In this document: positions 47,290 through 61,829 of the stretch, piece by piece
Numbering within the stretch: the stretch's first letter is position 1
How the letters are laid out: each line of letters opens with the position of its first letter
Assembly: GCA_036897095.1 (NCBI GenBank)
Contig: JAYMSP010000042.1
Span: 42,797-106,796, forward strand
Length of the DNA: 64,000 bases
Reading direction: 5' to 3'
From: Plantago elongata
Lineage: Eukaryota > Streptophyta > Magnoliopsida > Lamiales > Plantaginaceae
The notes under the pieces: generated by a model
Told to the model about the DNA's origin: nothing
Databases searched by the model: none
Seen by the model: only the letters and a program-made list of their open reading frames with translations
Program-made: the position numbers and the translations under genes

Positions 47290-49190
47290 TTCTAGAACAC
47301 AATGGAGAATATTTTATTACATGGTTTTGATGTAATGAACGACCAGTATCACATAGGGCGGTAGCTTTTTCAGTGTGGAGAAGAAAAAAGGTTTAGCAGG
47401 AATAAATCAGATCAGATCAGAAGCATTATACTGTAGTCTTTCAGTTCATTTCCTTCCATGTTCCATCCATAACTACCCACTTCTTTTGGTCCCAAATTTA
47501 GTTGATAAACGTGGCCTGTGTTTGTGTTACCACCCTTTCCGCTCAATACTTTTACACATTAATCAGAATCCAAGTTCTCAAATTATTTTGTTATATTTAC
47601 ATGTAAAAACCATGCCTTACCTAACTTGCTCAGATAACTAGTTCTTATATGCACTCACACAAACTACCTTAGCTGCAGTTTATTACCACAATCAAGATTT
47701 GCAGTTAACCAGAACTAAGATTATCTCATTATCTGTAGATAGTGATTAATGACAGCTTCTCAGAAGCTGTCTATCCATGATACGGTACTACAGTAGTATA
47801 GCATACACCCGCAAAACTTCAGTATCCCAAGGGTCGATGAACTTGACGTTAAATCAAGATTTGCAGTTAAGCCAAGCTAACTAAAGACATCTCTAGATAG
47901 TGTTTAATGACACAAAGGCGATGGGTTAAGTACTTATCTTACGATTGTGGGATGATCCATTTCCAGTAAACTACCAACGCTTACAAAAGGGCGTTGAGGA
48001 TATGACATCCGTGTAATTTACTGCTTTCTAAAAGTAGTATAGTTTATCTTCCTGAGCGAAAAGAAGACATGTTTGCATCGTGGGAAGCTCTAGGTCTTGA
48101 CAGTTGACATGATACGTTACCCACCCGACAATTATATTGTTTCCCCAGATTAGAATAAACAAGGGTTGATGAATTAGAGGTTGAATCACATTATGCCAAA
48201 ACAAATGCAATCAGCAGTGGACTTGAGTCAAGTCGAGCTGAGTGGTATTAGCACACGAGAGAAAGCAGGGGAGCTTAGTATACATGCATGCTTTAAAAGA
48301 AATGAAAGCAGATATGATGATGATGAGAACAATTTCCAAAGAAGGTATCAGGAATCCCATTAAAAGCTTCAGGAACAAGAATGTATTGGCAAAATACAGC
48401 AATGCATTATCACAGACATTAGCTACTGTTGTATTGCATGACATTCACCAGAAGTTTAACTTTTAGAGATAGATTACTTGAGATCACATAGCTAGGTGAT
48501 TGACTGATTGATTTCCAGAAATTTCATAGGATATAGGTCCCCTACAGCCCTCTACACACAACATACAACCACCCTTCGTCATCATCAAGATTCTGCAAAT
48601 AAACTTCTTCTGGTGGTGGTTTTTTCTTGGTACTAAAGTGAACCTTCTTGGGAGGTTACTCCAACTCTTTCTACTCCTTTTTGTCCCAAACTACATAAAA
48701 TAAAAGGAAAAGGGGAAGAACTGTTTGTATTTGGCCGAATCAGGAACTCCACAACATTTCATACTTATTATATCTTACACCATTACATAAGCAAAGGAAG
48801 AGAGAATATGGCTAATATTATTGAATTCATTGGAGTGGAGAAACATGAGAGCAGCATCTTTCTTTCGGTTTAACTTTAAGCTGCGCATGGGTTTAGACCT
48901 TGGCTTGCCTGCTTGAGCTGTGGGTCACACCCACTCACACCTACCCTACGACCCGTAACCACAAAGTGCACCATTTCATGGTTTGTTGGACCCACTAAAA
49001 TTCAATACATCCATCCTAGAGAACTTTAGTGTGGTAAGACACGTAGTTTTATGTGAAACGTGTAAGGTAATTTTCATTTTTGATAACGTATATATTTATA
49101 CGGGACACCTAAAATTGGTCGGATATAAAGTTATGGGGCTGAAGGAAGTATATCATATTTGGTTTTTTCTCATTCAATTGCTTTAAGCAG
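47290..49190. other. Intergenic between polygalacturonase and GSK3 genes
   Basis: No gene was recognised. Near 47680-47740 and 47850-47920, CAATCAAGATTTGCAGTTAA / AATCAAGATTTGCAGTTAAG and TAGATAGTG.TTAATGACA recur, indicating an old partial duplication about 170 bp apart. Short frames at 48180-48466 have no family similarity. Confidence 0.45.
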
Positions 49191-49191
49191 A

Positions 49192-49330
49192 TATCTTTTT
49201 TTTTTTTTTTTGGTAAAAAGCAGACTGCATTACAAGAGCTCAAATAATGGATCTAGCTGCTTGTGTTTCAGAGGTGAGTGGTTACAAACTCACAAGCATT
49301 GTGCAGATGCAATAATTGAGATTATGAGGT
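49192..49330 (-). mobile_element. Possible LINE 3'-end fragment with poly(A) tail
   Basis: Read on the minus strand, AAACACAAGCAGCTAGATCC... GTAATGCAGTCTGCTTTTTACC is followed by an uninterrupted run of about 16 A. The ...TTTGTAATGCAG...TTTTTACCA(A)n form is common at the 3' ends of plant LINEs. No coding part is attached, so the assignment is weak. Confidence 0.35.
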
Positions 49331-49776
49331 AAAGAAATACAGAAACAAGGGAAGAATAAAACAGAAGGCAAAAACCAAAGCATGCTATCAATGTAAAGCA
49401 TAAGCAATTGAAACTTGGAAGATCAGCAACTGGTTTCTCTTCGTATATACACTTTTACAACAGTCAAGGATGGTTACAACATAAAGAAAGAACACATAAT
49501 ATAGCAAGTTCCACGCTAACTTATCGAGGGCCCTAAATCCCAATAATGTTCGTCGTCATTTAAAAATTGGTCAGATACCATAGATTCTGGAAACATAATT
49601 TAAACAAAAAGAAAAAAGCCAAGAAAAGAAATAGAAAGAAAACTCGTTCTAGTGCTGCGGTGAATCTTAATAAGTACAAGACTTTTGAGGACTCGGGAAT
49701 GAATAAGGCGGTGAGGAGAGCCACAAACTTGTTTCCTTTGTACCAGGGTCCCTCCTGCTAGTAACCACGAACAATA

Positions 49777-52385
<2,609 letters not shown>

Positions 52386-52431
52386 TCTTTAACAATTACA
52401 GTTGAATCTACAACTATCTATCTATCTATAT

Positions 52432-52750
52432 CTGCAGGAAAATCACAAGTTGTTAAAACAGACACCAAACTTTGACAAGTCAAACGGCCTTATCTCAGAT
52501 TACTAACTTAACTAATCCTAATTAGCATAACCAGATCTAGCTAGAAGCTAACAAAACATCAAGAATCAGTACAAAAGGTCTGAAATGCTCATGTAGACTA
52601 GCTAAACCATAATCAAAAACAATAACAGAAGCATCTATCAATTAGATCTGAAAAAAATTGAATCTTTGGTAATAAAATCCAACATATACAAGATCTGAAC
52701 AGAAACGCAGATAAGAAAACATCAAAGCATTGAGAAAGAGTGAAGCTTAC
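52432..52750 (-). other. Probable leader intron of the GSK3 gene
   Basis: On the minus strand, CCATCG|GTAAGC places a donor at 52751/52750, and TTCCTGCAG|ATATAG an acceptor at 52432/52431. The resulting 319-bp intron lies in the untranslated leader, 46 nt before the start codon. The retained leader includes a short (CTAT)n run at about 52412-52430. This is inferred from splice sites. Confidence 0.55.
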
Positions 52751-52799
52751 CGATGGGAAATGAAGAAAGTTGTTCGTTTTGCTATCAGATGCAATCTTT

Positions 52800-53430
52800 G
52801 TGAGTTTCTTGTCAAATTACTAATAATTGGAAATGAATGGATTGTACTAAACTAAATAATTGGGTAGTTTGATGAAGAAACAAGGAATATGTGAATGAAT
52901 GATGAAATGATAATAAAGTAATTAGGACAGAAAGACAGAGAGAGATAAACTAATGCAAGTATGCAAGAGATTGATTGGATTGAGGAGATGAAACCGGTCA
53001 AAAGTAATGAACCCTCTTTCTTCTTCTTCTTCTATCTTTTTAATGAGCCTCCAATTATTTATTTTTAGTTTCCATTTTTAATTGTTGGGTTTGGTTGAGG
53101 TTTAGGTGCGTTGATGGCACTCAGTCAAACCTGATTAGTTGTTGTTCTGTCTGTACTGTTCTACTACTCGGTCTCACTCAATGAAATTATTATCTGCTTG
53201 CTCTTGTCTCATTGAAAATTCTAATACAGTTTTACTGACATTTTCTCTGAAATTAATCACACCAATTATATACTTTCTCCGTTTCAAATTCATATTTCCG
53301 CAAAATCGAACACAAATATTAAGAAGACAATGACTAAAGTATGAGAAATAGTGTATAACAGATTTGGATATGAAATCGGAACGGATCAACATGGAATACA
53401 TGAAGATGAAATTGGAATGGAAGGAGTTTG
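52800..53430. other. Upstream region of the GSK3 gene
   Basis: The minus-strand promoter lies here. (CTT)n-like GA/CT-rich stretches are at about 53018-53036. A half Stowaway-like TIR (TACTTTCTCCGTTTCAAATTC) lies near 53270 without a clear partner. Confidence 0.4.
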
Positions 53431-53439
53431 ACTCACTTA

Positions 53440-53558
53440 GCATGTGTTGTCTTGAATTGAAATTTTATTGAATTGAACTAAACTGAAGTAAGGTATAAAT
53501 TATAACTAAGTTGAGCTGAACTGAATTGAAGTGATTTTTAGATTAAAAGAATACAGGC
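53440..53558. mobile_element. Tourist-like MITE, copy 4
   Basis: It begins GCATGTGTTGTCTTGAATTG and ends with the mirror of GCCTGTATTCTTTTAATC. TTA flanks it on both sides (53437-53439 and 53559-53561). The interior has the family core (GTATAAATTATAACTAAG, GAGCTGAACTGAATTG). It is 119 bp. Confidence 0.75.
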
Positions 53559-53699
53559 TTAATAGGATGGAGTTTTTCTTATTTGTAAGAGGTCTTATTA
53601 TTTACATCATCAAATATGAAAAATTTAAGGGATCGATTGGTATAAAATTTGAGTGGCCATTCAATTAAAATTGTATTCTTTTTATACAAAATATTCAAT

Positions 53700-55230
53700 T
53701 TAAATAGGGAGATGACCGCTCCAGCAGTATAACAAACAGGGATTAAGGGGCTGATTGGAGTTGCATCGAAATACCCGGAGATTTTGTGTTTGTTATGGCA
53801 TTTAAATGCGCGAAGATCGAAATGTCTCTACAGTATCAACATTTTTCTCTACCTGTATAACAAACTTATAATACCCTATTCAATTACAATTCTATACCAA
53901 ACACAATTTTAACAATTCCACTACAATTTCGATCAGTCATTTAAATCGAAACATTTAAATCGCATGACAATCAATCTCTAAATTATCTGCCTCAGCGTCT
54001 TCTGTAGTTTGTGGGTCATATAGGAACAGGAAAGAGTGGGACGGGTGTTTTCAATGGTGAATGGTGATGACTGATGAGCAATTGAAATAACAATGAGTGA
54101 TTCAAAATTACAATCACTCCCTGTTTGTTTTTGTTGTCTGTTTGCAACCAATGCAGGTGGACCTATTGGTAGTATGACTTTTGTGCAGTATGTCCGACTG
54201 CCTTTTGACCATTCAAACCATTCTCTTTTGGCCTTTCCTTTGTCACGACGTCACTCCAATGGGGTGTTTTCCGCAGCAGTCAAGTGGCAAATTTACTACT
54301 CCAATTAAAAAATTTATACATAAAACATTCAATTTTAATTAAAACAAATTCACTTAAATTTATCTTAAACAATCCCTACCCTACAAAAAGATCATAACAT
54401 CCCAATTTTACCAAATTCAGTTGAATTGAGTATTTTATTAATCAAATTCTATTAGAATTATATTCTCTCCGTCTCATTAATAATGAAACAATTTAATTTT
54501 AATATTTTTTTAAAAAAATTTTGGTATGTAATTAAGACTGATTTTGAGATAGAAAAGTACATTTTTGTCCAATATTGTGTAGTTAAAATAAATTGTATTG
54601 TGAAGATTTTCATAGTTGAAAATTATTTTACTTTAATAGGACATCTAAAACAACAAATATTACTATTAACGGTTTGGGAAGTATTGTATTTAAACTTTAT
54701 TCTACTCTTTACGAGTTAAAATTTTGAGATACAAATCACTATAACTAATTTCGAACTTGACTGATTTTATACTTTATTTAAGTTTTTATCAAAGTGATAA
54801 CAATTCATTTTACCAATAAATCACCTATGTAGTCAATTAAAACGTCTATATTGTTAACAAAATAAGCATTATTGTCATATGAAAAAACTTCAACGTTGAA
54901 ATATACATATTTTACTAAAGAATGTTGATAATTTTTTAATGATATTCATCTTTAAATAAATTACTTGTTGAGACTTAATCATTATTTGAAGACCGTGTAT
55001 ACACCAAAAATAAAGTAATCACAAAGAGTATAGAGCTTTAAGAAATGAGATGGGCCGATGGGATGCATTGTGATTGATAATGAGGTCTACACTTAGGCCC
55101 AATCAGTTAGGTAAGTGATCTGGCCCGAAGCCCCAATCCTTCCCAAAATGGAGACTATCTACTTTGTATGGCCCAGGTTGTAAAACATTATCCAAGTCTA
55201 GTGTAGTGTTCAAAATATTGTACTTTTATA
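53700..55230. other. Gene-free spacer upstream of PP2C
   Basis: AT-rich. A Stowaway-like left end (TTCTCTCCGTCTCATTAATAATG) lies near 54463, but no right end was located. No gene was found. Confidence 0.4.
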
Positions 55231-55239
55231 ATTCATTTA

Positions 55240-55381
55240 TACTGTGTTGTTTTGAAGGGAGAATCATTTAATTCAGTTTGATTTAGCTATAATTTATACC
55301 TTACTTCAATTCAGTTCAGTTCGATCCAGTTCAGTCCGGTGCAATTTAGTTCAGTAAATCTTAATTGAAGAGAAAACAACA
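55240..55381. mobile_element. Tourist-like MITE, copy 5 (opposite orientation)
   Basis: TTA flanks it at 55237-55239 and 55382-55384. The ends are TACTGTGTTGTTTTGAAGG and the mirror of TGTTGTTTTCTCTTCAATT. The interior reads as the reverse complement of the other copies (TTATACCTTACTTCAATTCAG, CAGTTCAGTTCGATCCAG). It is 142 bp. Confidence 0.7.
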
Positions 55382-55389
55382 TTATTTAT

Positions 55390-56900
55390 ATGAAACCGTT
55401 CATTCCAAAATCCAAATAATGAATAGAACCTAACACGTATAATGAGTAATGTTGTTTTGAATGATGATTAAATAAATCGTTCCATCTAAAATTTAAACAT
55501 AGATACCATTATTACTATAATGGTTTTTTATATACTTCATTCAGAAATTGGAATTACAAGATTTGAAATTTGGAATTACAATAGGAGGAGTGATAGATGG
55601 ATGAAAATTTAGTTTGAAAATGAGAAAATCCTTGGTATTTATTAATTCTAGTCTTCTAGAATTATAAGTAGCAGGTTGAAGTTGACTTCTCAAAATGGAT
55701 ATAGGAAAATAGGATGGTGGGAAGTGAAAGTGAAATGAGGCATAATAAGTCAACTGTGGTAGGAGAAAGATGAAATAAGTTAGAGAGATTAATGACCAAA
55801 AATTAGGACAAATAATACTAATAATTAGAATGGTCCGGTCAGGTCGTCAAAATTGAACCAGCCATAAGAAATGAAGAATAGGACTGAAGATGCTCCATTT
55901 ATGGTTGGTGTTTTTCTTCGCTACCCCGTTGCACTTACTTGTTTAATTAATTATGTGACTTGATCATGCAAATTTAACAAGCACTTTTAATAAATAGTTA
56001 TTGAATTAGATGAAGTAGATATATAACTTATCTAGGTTGGTAACCGTTCGAGTGTTTCGATTTAAATTTTAGTTAAAAAATCCGAATTAAATTTTATTAA
56101 CACAAAAGCTTAGTCGGGGGTTGACTAGCTCCGAATCAGACATTGTTAATCTGATCAATGTTAATATTAAGAAAAATAACGTTTTAATTAACACGATAAA
56201 TATAATTATTAACAATTGAATAACTTTAATACAGAGTGATCTCTTTTAATAATGTTTTTATAATTGAATATATTATATTATGAATCAAAATATATAATGC
56301 GAATAAAAAAGTATATATTGTAAGAATTAAAATTATTGAATAATAACGTAAACGATTTTATTAATAACATGAGTCTAAAGGATATCCATGTATCTAAGGC
56401 AATTACATCAAGGAGTTTGATTACAGCACGTACCTCCAGGTGTCGGGTATTCGAAGGTTCCAAGTAGCAAGTCCCATATCCTCATGAATTGCGTGTGTCA
56501 TCCACCCAGCATCAACAACAAGAAGTCTTCTCTCTGTATGACCTTCTCACCGTGTGTGAATGTATGAAAGAATTTGGCAGGAAAGAAATGACACGTGTGA
56601 GTTCATTCCAATTCAACTCAAACTCAACTCAACACAACAGTAATAATCTACGCCCAGCACCTTCTCATATGATCTCGTCGTTGTAGGAAGGACTAAAAAA
56701 TATAATTCAACTCCACTTGGCATTTGCTTCCAGTTTTGGTCTTCAAAAACACGGAGTATTATTATTCAACCCTCAAGAACTTATAGGATTCAATTATCAC
56801 AACCCATCCCAAATTTCAAATTTCTCATCCTTTTTCCCTATCAGACAATTGAAGAAGCTACACAGATATTCATCAGAAATTACTTATTCATCTCAATTCT
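55390..56900. other. Upstream region and leader of PP2C
   Basis: No other gene was seen. The PP2C leader probably begins after about 56640, with CT- and CA-rich stretches. The promoter elements are not obvious. Confidence 0.35.
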
Positions 56901-56905
56901 CAACA

Positions 56906-56941
56906 AAGAAGAAGAAGAAGAAGAAGAAGAAGAAGAAGAAG
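56906..56941 (+). repeat. (AAG)12 microsatellite abutting the PP2C start codon
   Basis: Twelve perfect AAG triplets end exactly at the base before the ATG at 56942. They are in frame with the coding sequence but lie upstream of the first usable ATG, so they form the last 36 nt of the leader. Confidence 0.9.
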
Positions 56942-58752
56942 ATGGGAGCAGAAATAGCTGCTGAATTAGTTATTCCACAGACCATCCACCGATCTCCCAT
57001 CCACCCAGTTGTTCTTGAAGCTGTTTCTTCTCAACATGTTCTTGTATGTTCTGCTCCTTTATTTCATCTCATTAATCAATTAATTAGTTCTACTAATCAA
57101 TTTGTTTATTCTTAATTTGCTTAATTGCCTGATTAGCTCATACTATGTCTTAATTCTCATGCCCTTGATCTTTCTTTCTTTCTTTCTTTCTTTACTCATC
57201 AATTAATTCATCTGTCAACAGATCATACCTTGCTTTCTACTCCACTTTCAAGAACTACTTTTGATTGATTCATGTAGGACAAGGCAGATAGACAGACTAC
57301 TCTTGCCTCTTGATTCTTCTCCTGTTAACTTCATTCTGTTAGCTAAGCTTTAGACAAATTTAGCAGCTATTGTTTACTCTGTGGACAGTTTTAGTACAAC
57401 TTCATAAAAGTAACAATTTTAATTATTTATCATGTGTGTGGTAGTTTGAATTTTTTGCGATGAGAAAGGTACGAAGTTCTGCAGGAAGAGCGGAGTACAT
57501 TTTCAAATCAAGGTGTGCTAGATACCACTACTATGTTTGTATGTATGTTATTGAGACATATGATCAATTTCTCAGGATGTTAAAGCCCCAGCTGAGACCG
57601 CTGCTACTCTCCAATTTGTTCCTAGTATTCGGTCGGGTAGTTTTTCTGATATCGGTCCACGAAGATACATGGAAGATGAGCACATAAAGATTGATGATCT
57701 ATCCACATTCTTACATCGTGATTCTCCTAAACCACTTGCCTTCTATGGGGTCAGTTATCCACACACTTACTTAGCTGAGTATTACTCTGTTTAGAATTAT
57801 GAGGGATCAAATGATTGATGAGCGAATTCGTGTACATTTTCATAGGTATTTGATGGTCATGGAGGACCTGAGGCTGCAGCCTATGTTAGGAAGCATGCAA
57901 TGAGGTTCTTCTTTGGAGATTCTGATTTCTTACAAACTTCTGAGATGGACCAAGAAACATTTCCTCTACAAATTGAAAACTGTATGAGAAAAGGCTTTCT
58001 TCAAGCAGACCAGGCTTTGGCTGATGATGCCACTGTTAGCCCTTCTTCTGGAACTACTGCTTTGACAGCCCTTGTTGTTGGAAGGTAATTTGCTCGGTTG
58101 TTATCACAACTTGTGATTCTTATCGAGTATATGCAATTATTGGGGGATAAACATGTCTTAATTAGGTTTTGTTAAATAATTTACCAAACCTTAATATAAT
58201 TGCAGGCGTTTGATGGTGGCAAATGCTGGAGACTGTCGAGCAGTTCTGAGTCGGAAAGGCATGTCCTTTGACATGTCTCAAGATCACAGGCCAAGTTATG
58301 CATTGGAGCGGAGGCGTGTTGAGGAATTAGGTGGATTCATCGACGATGGTTATCTTAATGGCGTCCTGTCTGTCACTCGGGCTCTTGGAGACTGGGACAT
58401 GAAGTTACCCCGGGGCTCTGCTTCTCCTCTCATTGCAGAGCCAGAATTTCGACATATTGTATTGACAGAGGATGATGAGTTCCTTATAATGGGATGTGAC
58501 GGGATATGGGACGTTATGACTAGCCAGCAAGCAGTTAATCTTGTACGCAAGGGGCTCAGGCGACACGACGATCCTGAGCAGTGTGCCAAGGACCTAGTGA
58601 TGGAGGCTCTTCGGCTGAGTACTTTTGACAATCTTACGGTTATTGTGATCTGTTTTACTTCCATTGATCAAGTGGAACCGCGACCAAGAAGACTAAGATG
58701 TTGCAGCCTCTCTGCTGAGGCTTTGTGCAGCTTGAGGAGTCTCTTGGAATGA
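56942..58752 (+). CDS. Protein phosphatase 2C, 353 aa
   Basis: Four exons: 56942-57043, 57576-57749, 57846-58084 and 58206-58752, in frame (354 codons with TGA). The PP2C fold begins near residue 55. Metal-binding and catalytic motifs are all present: [88 protein letters not shown] and [12 protein letters not shown]. It is a Mn/Mg-dependent Ser/Thr phosphatase, likely cytosolic or nuclear. The [19 protein letters not shown] block and the [16 protein letters not shown] block recall the plant clade of PP2C22/27/49 types and DBP1-like proteins rather than the ABA co-receptor clade A. The first intron holds a (CTTT)n run at about 57170-57193. The start ATG directly follows an (AAG)12 tract. Confidence 0.93.
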
Positions 58753-58779
58753 ATAATTAAGTCAGTTGAGCTGTGTAGA

Positions 58780-59590
58780 GGTGTTACTCATAGTAGTTTT
58801 TGTTTCTAAATTTTACCTCTGTGCTTGTGTAAATTATATGGTATGGTGGAATCTGAGGTTGGTATGTACATAATTATTGGTTGGTAGGCAGGGCATGGTG
58901 TATGGACTTTGGACAAATAAACATGGCTTTTAGCCCTTGGCCTACCCTTAATCATTTTGTAACAGTTTTGGTGGTGTATGGTGATGAATTTTTTGTTTTA
59001 TATGTGTATATGGTAGTTGGAAGGAGTTTCTGGATATATCTCTGTTCTGCTTCCTTTTTGGTTACTAAGTTTCCCACTTATGTTGAATCTTTTTGGATTC
59101 CTACATGCAAATGTAACGATCCTACTGTTAATCGTCTTCAAGTTACTCGGATGCTCTCCGATGGTGATCATACAAACAAAACATATCATTTTACGTGCAT
59201 CTTTTTCCCCACTCATGACTCATGAGGGTACCATCAAATTTCTTATGGATGTATATAGAAGTAAGGATGCACCTTAATTGTGTAAGTTTGTTCTCAGTCC
59301 ATTTATACTATCTGAGACTTCTGGGCAATACACAAAACACTTCTATGTGTCCTTTAGAAGTTCTATAATCAGACTATCTTCTCTACACCTATAAGGACAG
59401 GGAATTGATGCAGAACAGAGTATGTTCATAATGTTTTCACTATAAGCAAGTGACCTGATGTACTAGTATGAATGAATATGAGGTGTTTACAAGTTAGAGA
59501 TTGTAAATTTCTGATATTCACTCACACTTCATCTTTCACAGAAGAGGAGGTGGGTGAAATGAAAACGAAAATAAATTCTATTCCTCGTAT
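58780..59590. other. Convergent 3' region between PP2C and the SRPBCC gene
   Basis: This holds the probable PP2C 3'UTR (first 250-400 bp) and the 3' end of the opposite gene. No additional gene was recognised. Confidence 0.45.
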
Positions 59591-59591
59591 A

Positions 59592-61766
59592 TCATGTGGT
59601 TGGTTCATAGCTCTTAGCAAACTTGGCAAACCTCTCTAAACCACGTAGCAGCAAGTTCCGAAGAAATGGTTGCAGTGCCTAAACGGGAAGAACACAAACC
59701 AATTAGTTGGATTTCTCTAGCTGTAGTTGAACTAGCAGGTATCTTTGAATTATGCAAAGATAGGAATATTGCAGATTCACAACTAGAGAGGAAATACTTA
59801 CAGATGCCACCGGGGACAGCAGCTGAGGGACTTCGTATGAAACAGTAAGCTGAAACCAGGGGAAATCTCAATTAAGAAAAGAAATGAATCGCGGGCAGGA
59901 AAGGATTAGAAAGTTTGCAGTGCCACGGCACGCGCACAAAGTCAGATGCCTGTCAGCCATTTATCATATTTTTGCAGCTATATTTATCCAGTGAGAAATC
60001 ATGCTACATGCATCTAGTGTTATTTATTAGAGGTTCCACATTCCTATACTTGACAGGTTTATGAAAACAAAATTAGAACAAACATCATTCAAGCTACTCC
60101 TAGACTGATTCGAACTTATTGACAAACATAAGCAATCTAAAGGAATAATGTAAAATGTTTTTCTGTAACAAAGCCATACTTCTATCATGCAAGCATCTGC
60201 ACCTTTCGGGAAAAATCTTACAGCTCCCCTGCAACATAAAACTGGAAATTTAGAAGCAAACACAGAACATTGGAGTATAAATTATGAACAAGAGATCCAT
60301 AAATCTATTATCCGTAGAGATCACAAATGGAGTGGACATGCCATAGTACTAGAGAATATGCATATGTACATACCAGTGCAAAGTTATGATAGGGATATTG
60401 CATAGACATGGTATAAAGCATGATTAGTTATAATTAGTAAACTGTCCTATCGCTCCATATATCACAAGACCTTGACAAGAAGGATCCAGCCATATAGAAA
60501 CGACAATTGTCTCCACGAATTTGGAACTCGAGTTAAAAAGGGAGAAGCCTCAGTAACCAATTACCTACCTCAAGTTTCATACTAGGGGTAGAGCCTCTAA
60601 CAAGCGATGCAATAGGCATCAATGTAAGTATCACACTCATCTAGAGATTCGATTATTACCTATTCGGAAGACCCTCAAGAGATCTCCAATGGATTTTCTG
60701 GTTTGGTGTAGGCTGCAAAAGGCAACCACAGAAAAAATTGATTGGTAAGAAGATTGCAGATAATAACACCAAGCAGGTTAGATTAGACCTCCCACATATG
60801 TAAAGCAATTAGCTAAGTAGTGACTAGTGAGTACCTGCAAATTTCGAGAGAGCCAAGAGAACTCTATATCACGGCCAAATGCTGTATACTTGAGTGACCA
60901 TTGGGATAGATCCGGTTTGTCCTCAAAATTCTAGAAACAAAAACATCAATTTGCATCTCAAACAGCTTCTACAAACACACCTTAGTACCTTACGATAATA
61001 GAATCTACACACAAGTCATATAACTAGCATGATTCGAGAATATGAAGTCAAAACTTGTTGATGATGGTCTAACGGTTAGACACGCCTTAAATGTTAGGAC
61101 TAAAGCACCCCACTAATGACTAACCAAGTGCACACACACTTCAAACCAAATGTAGTAAAATCCACATGACTACTCGCCCAAGTGTTACGTGCATTCCCCT
61201 AATCAGGATTCCTCTAACCTTTACACCACCTAATACAAGCTCTTCTCTATAAAGAAATGTAAGCAAAACAAGCATAAGATCACAATTGCAGTTAGTGAGT
61301 AAGAAGAAGACCTTGACAGAAGAAATAAAAGGCATCCATTGAGGAATAGCTTCACGATCAGAGTAACACTTATAAGCAACTGAAGTTGGCACATCCACTT
61401 CCAATTTAACCCTGCAGTCCATCCAATTACATTCCAATCCCAAATAAAAATGCAATCTTGGCAAGTCAGTTTTATAAAAAAAAAATGAATAAATTACAGT
61501 AGTACAGTGAGATAGAGTGATTACGAGCAATCTTGCCATTCCATGACCGTCGTAAAGAAGGGTCTCCGGCCGGTAAGGTGATAACGGGAAGTTCGCTTTT
61601 GGGGTGCATTGTATGATGATCTTATTCTGAGGGATTGTTGGAGCTTGTTGTTGGTGAATGGAAGTGGAAAGGAGAAAAATGATGATGATGATAGTGAGTT
61701 TTCATGATTGAGTGTGTTGTGGTGGTTGAGTAGCGGCGTCACCACCGGCGATATTGCCGACGACAT
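59592..61766 (-). CDS. Plastid polyketide cyclase/START-like (SRPBCC) protein, 224 aa
   Basis: Seven exons: 61766-61525, 61411-61312, 60930-60835, 60712-60660, 60228-60180, 59849-59802 and 59678-59592, in frame (225 codons with TGA). The first 55 residues are Ser/Asn/His-rich with few acidic residues, typical of a chloroplast transit peptide. MEWQDCSVKLEVDVPTSVAY then opens a coenzyme Q-binding/polyketide cyclase-like domain, with WMPFISSVK, PDLSQWSLKYTAFG, IEFSWLSRNLQPTPNQKIHW, SLEGLPNRGAVRFFPKG and LTVSYEVPQLLSPVAS; the C-terminal helix is FLRNLLLRGLERFAKFAK. The fold binds hydrophobic ligands; the plant members (for example Arabidopsis At4g01650-type) are plastid proteins of unknown ligand. 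The first ATG was used; in-frame sequence upstream has no earlier ATG. Confidence 0.92.
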
Positions 61767-61829
61767 TTCCGGGAAGAGTTTAGGAGCTGCCAATCAGATA
61801 TGCGCCACGTCTTCTCTTTGTTTCAAAGA

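Noticed and set aside
48181-48466. Two overlapping small plus-strand ORFs
   Set aside because: No recognisable domain, splice context or composition bias; they overlap in different frames.
49567-49761. Lys/Arg-rich plus-strand ORF
   Set aside because: It lies across the GSK3 3' end in antisense and owes its composition to an A-rich stretch.
56717-56941. In-frame upstream extension of PP2C through the AAG repeat
   Set aside because: The extension has no ATG; it opens at TTG, and PP2C relatives begin near the chosen Met.
61050-61090. tRNA-like GGTCTAACGGTTAGAC in an SRPBCC intron
   Set aside because: Box A-like sequence only; there is no box B at the correct distance.
61767-61793. Extra N-terminal residues for the SRPBCC protein
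   Set aside because: They would require a TTG start; the first ATG (61766) gives a normal transit peptide.
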